Assembly (NCBI GenBank): GCA_963796125.1
Contig: CAWCKM010000061.1
Location: 1 to 5,686 of the forward strand
Reading direction: 5' to 3'
Origin: DASPRG01 sp963796125
GTDB taxonomy: Bacteria > Nitrospirota > Thermodesulfovibrionia > Thermodesulfovibrionales > SM23-35
Length of the DNA: 5,686 bases
Below are positions 1 through 4,713 of this stretch, one piece after another; position 1 is the stretch's first letter; each line of letters begins with the position of its first letter. The position numbers and the translations under genes were made by a program. A model generated the notes under the pieces. That model did no database searches. It saw only the letters and a list, made by a program, of their open reading frames with translations, and was not told the origin of the DNA.

Positions 1-151
1 CAAAAATTTATTTAACTCAATGAATTTATTAAAATATCTTTATTCGTTATATTCACTAAGGTATCCGTTACAATTTATGAATAGAAGTATCGGAAAATAA
101 ATTTTTCCACAACATTGCATTATTGAATTGCACTTTTTTGGCTAAAGAAAT
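1..151. other. AT-rich non-coding leader upstream of arsS
   Basis: No open frame of useful length and no RNA gene is visible here. The stretch is strongly AT-rich, consistent with a 5' regulatory region for the gene starting at 152, but I find no convincing -35/-10 pair. The only ribosome-binding candidate is a weak purine run (AAAGAAA) directly before the ATG. The left edge of the window cuts this region. Confidence 0.5.
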
Positions 152-1124
152 ATGAAGTTTAAAGACAAGATATTAAGTATTCAATCGAAACCCATCATCT
201 CAAGCGGGATAGAGATTCTCCAGGTAAATCTTGGGTATAAATGTAACATGACATGCAAGCATTGTCATATAGAAGGCGGGCCTTGAGAAATCAGGCAATG
301 GACAGGGAAACTGTAGACACGATACTCAGGGTTATTGAGGAAAATGATATTCCCACCATTGATATTACAGGCGGTGCTCCGGAGTTAAACCCTCATTTCA
401 GATACCTTATTGTGGAAGCGAGAAATAGAGGATGTCATGTGATAGTCCGGACGAACTTAACCATTTTCTACGAAAGAGAGATGGAGAATCTGCCGGAATT
501 CTACCGCGAAAACTTGTTGAGGTTGTTGCTTCCCTTCCATACTATATTGAGAACGATGTTGACAGAGTGAGGGGAAAGGGAACCTTTCAAAAAAGTATCA
601 TGGCGCTCAAGAAATTAAATGAGCTTGGATATGCAAATGGTTCATCCGACAGGAAACTGAATCTTGTCTATAACCCTCCGGGAGCTTTTTTGGCGCCTCC
701 CCAAAAGATACTGGAGGAAGATTATCGAAGGGAACTGGGGGCGAGGTTCAGCATATCCTTTGATAACCTCTACACCTTTACGAACATGCCGATAGGCAGG
801 TTCAGGGATTATCTGGTAAGGAGTAAGAGTCTCGAAAAATATACAGGACGACTGATGAATACCTTTAATCCCGGAACTCTCGATGCCTTAATGTGCAGAT
901 TTTTGATAAGCGTTGGCTGGGATGGAAGGCTTTACGACTGCGATTTTAATCAGGTATTAGGCCTGAATCTCCATAGCGATTGTCCTCAGTACATTAAAGA
1001 CTTTCACTATGCAATCCTTTCCCAAAGAGAGATTACCGTTGGTGAGCACTGTTATGGCTGTACAGCAGGACAGGGGTCTTCCTGAACTGGTGCAATCAAT
1101 GAAAGGCAGTTAGCCTTGAAGTGA
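152..1124 (+). CDS. arsS: ArsS-type radical SAM (seleno)protein, arsenosugar biosynthesis; two frameshifts and an in-frame TGA
   Basis: This is a radical SAM enzyme of the ArsS family (known family role: arsenosugar synthesis, downstream of arsenic methylation). The ATG at 152 opens a frame reading LQVNLGYKCNMTCKHCH, whose CxxxCxxC motif binds the catalytic 4Fe-4S cluster. The product then continues in two other frames: MDRETVD, DITGGAPELNP and VRTNLT (about 286-513), then VEVVASLPYY, RGKGTFQKSI, TNMPIGRF, MCRFLISVGWDGRLYDCDFN and HCYGCTAGQGSS (516-1082). Each junction needs one extra base, near 283-286 and near 514-515. With both restored and TGA 1083-1085 read as Sec, the protein is 324 residues, a normal family length. 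The last residues are TGAINERQLALK, ending at TGA 1122-1124. Segment identities are seen directly; the family assignment is recalled knowledge. No partner such as arsM is in the window. The frameshifts may be sequence errors or real inactivation. Confidence 0.9.
1083..1085 (+). other. In-frame TGA, probable selenocysteine codon of ArsS
   Basis: Family members end in a motif of the form CTAGxGSSCxGA. Here the reading is CTAGQGSS, then TGA, then TGAI in the same frame, so the TGA occupies the position of the conserved Cys. The frame stays open for 12 more codons to a second TGA at 1122-1124, stopping 9 nt before the end of the convergent gene. From memory, the NCBI family for ArsS is named as a (seleno)protein family, which fits. 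The alternative is an ordinary stop giving a protein that lacks its final Cys motif. Confidence 0.72.
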
Positions 1125-1128
1125 CCGG
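1086..1128 (+). promoter_or_regulatory. Putative bacterial SECIS hairpin
   Basis: A two-tier hairpin begins immediately after the TGA. The upper stem AAGGC (1103-1107) pairs perfectly with GCCTT (1113-1117) around the five-base loop AGTTA, which has GU at positions 2-3. The lower stem CTGGT (1087-1091) pairs with ACCGG (1124-1128) including one U-G wobble, with an asymmetric internal loop between. The apical loop starts 22 nt after the TGA. Known bacterial SECIS elements lie roughly 16-37 nt after the UGA, with a G in the first two loop bases, so both criteria are met. There is no T-run, so it is not an intrinsic terminator. Folding was done by eye. Confidence 0.6.
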
Positions 1129-1133
1129 AGAGT

Positions 1134-1571
1134 TTACTTGATGAATTGATTTTCTGAGGCTGTCTTAAGATCTTTTAAAAAAGTCTGTATGAGGGTACGC
1201 ATTCTCTTTTTGGGAAGAAGGAAACTAAAAAACATTACGATGAATCCGGAAAAAGTTTCTCTGCTTGTAACGATTATCCCTTTTTTATTGTTCTGGAAAG
1301 TGAATATGTTGCGTGCAGAGAATCCTTTTTTCCTGGCTGACCATACAATGTGCTCATAGGGTTTTACCTCCTCTATCCTTATAGTAGCTTTCACGAGAAA
1401 TACAACCGGACGGAAACAACAGGAAATCTCACCTCCGCAAGACAAACATTTTTCTTTTGTGCATACATCCTCCATGATGGTATTCCATTCTTTCCAGCAG
1501 GTGAGGTTGGTAAAGGTTTCCCAGACCTTGTCCATGTTTGCGTGTATGAGGATAGATTCTTCAATTACCAT
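1134..1571 (-). CDS. SRPBCC (START/polyketide-cyclase-like) family protein, Cys-rich
   Basis: A complete 145-residue cytosolic protein of the SRPBCC fold, a helix-grip fold that encloses a hydrophobic ligand pocket. The typical layout is visible: an N-terminal strand and helix (IEESILIHANMDKVWETFTN), the tryptophan-rich turn CWKEWN, a central strand IVWSARKKGFSARNIFTF, the strand GIIVTSRETFSG and a basic C-terminal helix (KKRMRTLIQTFLKDLK). Length is normal for a stand-alone member, and this is the only gene here that reads cleanly throughout. Residues 37-52 hold five cysteines (C37, C42, C45, C51, C52), unusual for this fold. The ATG at 1571 was chosen because the fold starts directly after it; there is no strong Shine-Dalgarno. 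It converges on arsS with 9 nt between the ends, and the MITE-like element lies about 80 bp upstream. The ligand cannot be predicted. Confidence 0.75.
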   Translation of the reverse strand: MVIEESILIHANMDKVWETFTNLTCWKEWNTIMEDVCTKEKCLSCGGEISCCFRPVVFLVKATIRIEEVKPYEHIVWSARKKGFSARNIFTFQNNKKGIIVTSRETFSGFIVMFFSFLLPKKRMRTLIQTFLKDLKTASENQFIK

Positions 1572-1708
1572 TCTTGATTGAAAGCTGATACCCCTTTTTC
1601 GTTTTATAATTGTAAAAGTTTACTACATCTTTTACCTGGATTCTTCTAACCCAGATTATTCACCACTCGTGAAGGAGCAGAGCAGATGCAGTATCATCGC
1701 TCATTCTC

Positions 1709-1726
1709 GGTACGCTTCTGCGTACC
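1709..1726. repeat. Hairpin 1 inside the MITE-like element
   Basis: GGTACGC pairs perfectly with GCGTACC around the loop TTCT. The stem can be extended by CTC (1706-1708) with GAG (1730-1732) across a three-base bulge. It forms one arm of the branched structure enclosed by the 1678-1695/1784-1801 stem. Confidence 0.75.
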
Positions 1727-1734
1727 TCCGAGGT

Positions 1735-1772
1735 ACAGAGTGTCAGCCGCCTTGGGGCGGTGAACACTCTGT
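1735..1772. repeat. Hairpin 2 inside the MITE-like element
   Basis: ACAGAGTGT (1735-1743) pairs perfectly with ACACTCTGT (1764-1772). After a small internal loop, CCGCC (1747-1751) pairs with GGCGG (1756-1760) around TTGG. This is the second arm of the element. With no T-run after it, I do not call it a terminator. Confidence 0.75.
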
Positions 1773-1850
1773 AAAGCCGCTCCGATACCGCATCTGCTCT
1801 GATTGATCAACAAATTTATGAATAATCTGGACTAAGCATTATTAGAACAA

Positions 1851-3413
1851 CTAAAACAGCAGAAGCTGATTCGTTTCCGACCTTGACTCGCCAATACTTG
1901 TCACATAAATTGCGGGTTGGCCTCCGACAGGGCATTTTGCCTCGCAAATGCCACAGCCAATGCAGAGTTCAAGATCAACCCTCGGTTGTTTTACTGTCAT
2001 CTCCCGGCCGTCCCGATCCTTCACAAACACTTCTTCAAACCATATAGCCTTCTTCGGAGTAGGACAGACTTCTTCACAGACGATGCAGGGTGTTGCATGG
2101 GCATAAGGCAGACATCTCCCCTTGTCGATCATCGCAAGCCCGATCCTGACCTTCATTTTCTCTTCAAGAGGCAGTCTCTGAATTGCACCTGTAGGACAGA
2201 CCTGGCCGCAGAGCGTACACCTGTATTCACAATATCCGATTCTCGGTATGAGCTGGGGAGACCATATCCCTTCAAGACCAGCTTCAAGGAGCGTTGGTTG
2301 CAATCCGTTTGTAATGCATACCTTCATGCATTCCCCGCATTTAACACATCTCTTGAGAAATTCTTTTTCCTCAAGAGAACCAGGGGGTCTTAACAGTTTA
2401 GGGTAAGAATATCCTGATTTCGAAAGAGGGTTAGCCCTGAGAAAGGGAACTGTGAGTGCACCGGAACAAAGCGAGAGAACTACCTGCCTTCTTCCCAAAT
2501 CCATGGATGGGGCTTTCTTTCTTCCAAAACCGAAGCTCACGGCATTTGCAGGGCATACATCATCGCAGTTGAAACAGGCAAGACACTCTGTGTTCCGCCA
2601 TTCTTCCTTCTGATGCGGGAGTGCCTCTCCCTGACAGACGGAATCACACATGCCGCAGGATGTACAACCCTCGCTTACCTCCCTCTTGAGGAATGAATAC
2701 CGTGAAAGGAGTCCAAGGAGGGCACCAAGAGGACAGAGATATTTACACCAGAACCTCTTTTCAGTGGAGATTGAGCCCAAGGATGAGAAAGAACAGGAAA
2801 CCGACAAATGTTCCCTGCAGATAGTAAGGCTGTTGAAAAGAGAGAAAATCTTTTTTGAGACATTGTAGAGAGATTCGGATACATCAACAATGATCGGAAT
2901 GTTTGCCTGATAAATGACATCAAATACTCCACGGATACCGTAATTGAAAAGTGGATAGAGACTCAGTGAAAAAGATCTGATCAGGAGAGAGAGTGGATCT
3001 GCAATCCCGACAAGCTGAAGGGTGAAGATTGACGAGGCAATGAGGAACAGGAGAAAATAATATTTCGCCTTATGCCATTGATAGGGGATTTTGTGAGAAC
3101 TACCCTTTTTCAAAGCTCCCACAAGATTGTTCAAAGTCCCGAGAGGACAGACCCACCCGCAGAAGACCCTTCCCAGAATGGTGGTTAATAAAATTGTGAT
3201 GATGGAAAGAAAAAAGGCAGCGGGTATTTTGCTTGCATGAGAAGTAAGAAGCGTGGTTATAAAAATGAGAGGGTCAAAATCAAGAAAGAGTTTTACCGGG
3301 TAACCGAGGGTGTCATTTCCTTTTGATTCTGTCTGTATGAAAAGAAAGAGAAAAAGGAGCAGGCACAAACCCTGCGAAATTTTCCGAAGATTACGCTTAG
3401 ACATTTTATTCAT
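1851..3413 (-). CDS. Membrane polyferredoxin: NapH-like domain fused to NapG/MauM-like 4Fe-4S domain
   Basis: A 520-residue membrane iron-sulfur protein, probably moving electrons between the quinone pool and a periplasmic partner. Counting from ATG 3413: a first membrane segment at about 17-27; more hydrophobic segments to about residue 235; the paired NapH-type motifs CGWVCPLG (85-92) and CKYLCPLG (223-230); and two 4Fe-4S motifs, Cys 250/253/256/260 and 277/280/283/287. A twin-arginine-like stretch RRQVVLSLCSGALTVPF (about 308-324) then opens a second half with four more clusters (first Cys near 356, 395, 434 and 484), matching a NapG/MauM ferredoxin. Residues of about 195-216 are in the wrong frame: a -1 near 2835-2840 is undone by a +1 near 2766-2769, and correcting both gives QQPYYLQGTF...GLNL, normal for the family. 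ATG 3413 is preferred to the TTG at 3422; neither has a clear ribosome-binding site. The substrate is unknown. Confidence 0.85.
   Translation of the reverse strand: MNKMSKRNLRKISQGLCLLLFLFLFIQTESKGNDTLGYPVKLFLDFDPLIFITTLLTSHASKIPAAFFLSIITILLTTILGRVFCGWVCPLGTLNNLVGALKKGSSHKIPYQWHKAKYYFLLFLIASSIFTLQLVGIADPLSLLIRSFSLSLYPLFNYGIRGVFDVIYQANIPIIVDVSESLYNVSKKIFSLFNSLTICREHLSVSCSFSSLGSISTEKRFWCKYLCPLGALLGLLSRYSFLKREVSEGCTSCGMCDSVCQGEALPHQKEEWRNTECLACFNCDDVCPANAVSFGFGRKKAPSMDLGRRQVVLSLCSGALTVPFLRANPLSKSGYSYPKLLRPPGSLEEKEFLKRCVKCGECMKVCITNGLQPTLLEAGLEGIWSPQLIPRIGYCEYRCTLCGQVCPTGAIQRLPLEEKMKVRIGLAMIDKGRCLPYAHATPCIVCEEVCPTPKKAIWFEEVFVKDRDGREMTVKQPRVDLELCIGCGICEAKCPVGGQPAIYVTSIGESRSETNQLLLF
2766..2840 (-). 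other. Compensated frameshift block inside the polyferredoxin gene
   Basis: As given, the reading is FNSLTICREHLSVSCSF..., which is polar and Cys-rich in the middle of a membrane domain. The adjacent frame gives QQPYYLQGTFVGF followed by a hydrophobic run to GLNL, directly before TEKRFWCKYLCPLGALL. One T missing from the T-run at about 2840-2836 and one extra C at about 2769-2766 account for it. The reading frame on both sides is the same, so no stop codon betrays the error. Confidence 0.7.
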
Positions 3414-3426
3414 AAAAATCAATTAA

Positions 3427-3551
3427 GACCAAAAGTAAAACCACATTTTATGCGATTTCTGTCATTGCGGCTTGTCCGCAATCCTTCTGGTTCTTTAAGA
3501 AAGATTCCCGACAAGCGGGAATGACATACTAAGTGCCCTTACTAAGTGGGC
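3427..3551. other. Intergenic gap between the DUF362 and polyferredoxin genes
   Basis: About 125 bp with no gene, mostly occupied by the palindrome at 3460-3526. Both neighbouring genes run on the minus strand and their products commonly pair, so a shared transcript reading through the palindrome is likely. I see no run of T after either hairpin that would mark a terminator. Confidence 0.5.
3460..3526. repeat. Dispersed palindromic repeat, copy 1
   Basis: The element is bounded by TGTCATT and AATGACA. It contains two perfect short hairpins: ATTGCGG-CTTGT-CCGCAAT (3464-3482) and ATTCCCG-ACAAG-CGGGAAT (3504-3522). The two loops, CTTGT and ACAAG, are complementary to each other, so the whole can fold either as two hairpins or as one long arm. 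It matches the repeat at 4604-4692 in ends, loops and spacing logic. REP- or MITE-like repeats of this form are common in intergenic regions of several environmental lineages. No coding frame is present. Confidence 0.75.
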
Positions 3552-4453
3552 TTAAATATTCAGGGTCTTTATCTTCAGTTTTGAGAGATCCATGGTGCCG
3601 ATGCCCACAGAGGCGGCAGCCTTCACATAGGACAGGTCACTCGCTTTCATGCCGAAGAGCGTTGCCCCATAAGAGTCAATAGCGACCTGGTCAACCCCGA
3701 CGATGACCGTATCCATCCTCTTCACATCACTCAAGTCTCCTCCTTGCGGGCCGTTTGCTGTGAGAATACGGACTGCATCGAGGACTGTGAGAGTCGGTTT
3801 GATAACCAGGGCGATATTCGGCGAGGCTTTCACCGATTTTCTGGTGGATTCTTCCTCGTTGCCGTCCATGATACCCATCCAGTTCTTCATTGCCATGGTA
3901 AGCCGTGCAAGGCCGTGATGTTTTGCAATGGGAATATTGATGATCTTGTCAGCCTCAAAGAGGTCCTGGTAAAGAGGCCATGATTTAAGGACCTGGCCTT
4001 TAATGGATATATCCCTGAATCTCCTTTCATCAATATGGATCACTTCTGCACCAGTCGAATTTACAGCGTCAGAAATTCCGCTCTGCTTGTAGCATCTCCG
4101 CGGGTCGTTGACACTCCGGTCAAAGAGTTCCCCTCTTTGCGCCTGCTTCGAAGCAGAGCTTGACTATAGTTGCAACGACTTCGGGGTTGGTATTAGCTGC
4201 CTGCTCAGGCAACCTGTCCCATGACATGTTGGGCTTTATTAAACCATATCACCCCGTGAGATAAATTTTTTATTGGCCCATCATCAATGGCAGCTTTCGT
4301 TATGGATGCAGGGGATTTACCTACCCCACGGGCAACAACGATGTCTGCCTTTTCAGGTACTTTTTGAGCAGATAAAAGTGTATTCAGTCCTCCTTCAAAG
4401 AGAAGACTGCACCCGGTTATTGCTGCACACTGGAGAAACTTCCTTCTTTCCAT
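3552..4453 (-). pseudogene. Tat-exported DUF362 family protein, frameshifted (five indels)
   Basis: A DUF362-family protein, predicted to act outside the membrane beside the polyferredoxin; the family's chemistry is poorly known. The N-terminus MERRKFLQCAAITGCSLLFEG has a twin-arginine motif and a hydrophobic core, and ATG 4453 follows a good GGGGAG site. Family motifs then appear in changing frames: ITKAAID, SRGDMV, IKPNMSWDRLPEQAANTNPE, VVATIVKLCFEAGAK, LFDRSVNDPRRCYKQSGISD, IHIDERRFRDI, MKNWMGIMDGN, RGRIHQKIGESLAE, IKPTLTVLDA and IDSYGATLFGMK. Joining them needs one base added near 4262, 4241 and 3858, one removed near 3816, and a shift near 4128-4134. The net result is 301 codons including the stop, a normal length and an exact multiple of three. 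The 3858/3816 pair is mutually compensating and hides inside an open frame. It probably forms an operon with the downstream 4Fe-4S gene. It is marked as broken because it cannot be translated as given; sequence error is likely. Confidence 0.85.
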
Positions 4454-4457
4454 TGTC

Positions 4458-4467
4458 TCTCCCCTTT
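4458..4467 (-). promoter_or_regulatory. Ribosome-binding site of the DUF362 gene
   Basis: Read on the minus strand, AAGGGGAGAG ends four bases before the ATG at 4453. It is the only strong Shine-Dalgarno in the window and fixes this start, which also sits directly before the twin-arginine signal. Confidence 0.65.
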
Positions 4468-4473
4468 ATATAT

Positions 4474-4535
4474 ATTATATATAAAAATAAGTAGAATCTA
4501 AAATTAGTTTCATAAAAACATTTCTTCTCTGTCAA
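4474..4535 (-). promoter_or_regulatory. Candidate promoter region of the DUF362 operon
   Basis: On the minus strand a perfect TTGACA (4535-4530) is followed 15 bases later by TATGAA (4514-4509), a short spacing for sigma-70. Closer to the gene a perfect TATAAT (4479-4474) lies in an AT-alternating stretch, without a good -35 at 17 bases. Either could drive the operon. The call is weak and from sequence only. Confidence 0.3.
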
Positions 4536-4603
4536 GGAAGGTGTAAAATCAGCAGGTATGTTATTAATCCTTAGAGATCTTAGAAACTATTTAAGCTCTT
4601 TTC

Positions 4604-4692
4604 TGTCATTCTGGCTTGTCCAGAATCTTTCCGCAAACAGAAGGATTCCCGACAGGCGAGTCGCAGAGGTGACCCGACAAGTGGGAATGACA
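4604..4692. repeat. Dispersed palindromic repeat, copy 2 (expanded)
   Basis: This is the same element as at 3460-3526: ends TGTCATT and AATGACA, a perfect first hairpin ATTCTGG-CTTGT-CCAGAAT (4608-4626), and then AAGGATTCCCGACA. The second hairpin is enlarged by about 22 bp because the CCCGACA unit occurs twice (about 4648-4654 and 4673-4679) with GGCGAGTCGCAGAGGTGA between. The G+C-rich insert stands out from its AT-rich surroundings. The copy lies in the presumed leader of the gene starting at 4714. Confidence 0.7.
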
Positions 4693-4713
4693 ACCCTTGG
4701 AACAAAGTTCACT

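Larger units (their letters stand above)
1650..1831. mobile_element. MITE-like element with 12-bp terminal inverted repeats and CTAA target duplication
   Basis: CCAGATTATTCA (1651-1662) is repeated perfectly in inverse as TGAATAATCTGG (1819-1830). One unmatched base lies outside each arm (1650 and 1831), and then the direct repeat CTAA flanks both sides (1646-1649 and 1832-1835), as expected of a 4-bp target-site duplication. Inside are further nested arms: CAGAGCAGATGC (1678-1689) with GCATCTGCTCTG (1790-1801), continuing after one mismatch with GTATC/GATAC. Within these are two hairpins, at 1709-1726 and 1735-1772. No coding frame is present, so mobility would need a transposase elsewhere. 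The end sequence and the 4-bp duplication remind me of IS1380-family ends, but that is a memory I cannot check. It separates the SRPBCC gene from the polyferredoxin gene and starts 15 bp beyond the latter's stop codon. Confidence 0.7.
4454..4713. other. Divergent intergenic region
   Basis: This 260-bp gap separates two divergent genes. The left half is AT-rich and holds the candidate promoter and ribosome-binding site of the DUF362 gene. The right half holds the second palindrome copy (4604-4692), which ends 21 bp before the ATG of the right-hand gene. An open frame running rightward from 4558 through the palindrome is only non-coding DNA in frame with that gene. Confidence 0.6.

Noticed and set aside
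284..286. First in-frame TGA of arsS as another selenocysteine codon
   Set aside because: Reading on in the same frame gives EIRQWTGKL and then TAG at 314-316, while the family sequence RNQAMDRETVD continues in the adjacent frame. A one-base shift explains it.
1103..1117. Hairpin as an intrinsic terminator between the convergent genes
   Set aside because: There is no T-run on either strand after the stem; its position and loop fit a SECIS better.
1917..2393. 158-codon plus-strand open frame opposite the polyferredoxin
   Set aside because: It is antisense to a region dense in 4Fe-4S motifs and shows no domain of its own; the same holds for the other opposite-strand frames at 1350, 2650, 3703, 3744, 4273, 5035 and 5472.
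4143..4156. Perfect palindrome CTGCTTCGAAGCAG as an operator site
   Set aside because: It lies inside conserved DUF362 coding sequence (KLCFEAG) and is most simply chance.
4558..4713. N-terminal 52-residue extension of the right-hand protein from ATG 4558
   Set aside because: It translates the dispersed palindrome; the protein-like sequence starts at ATG 4714.
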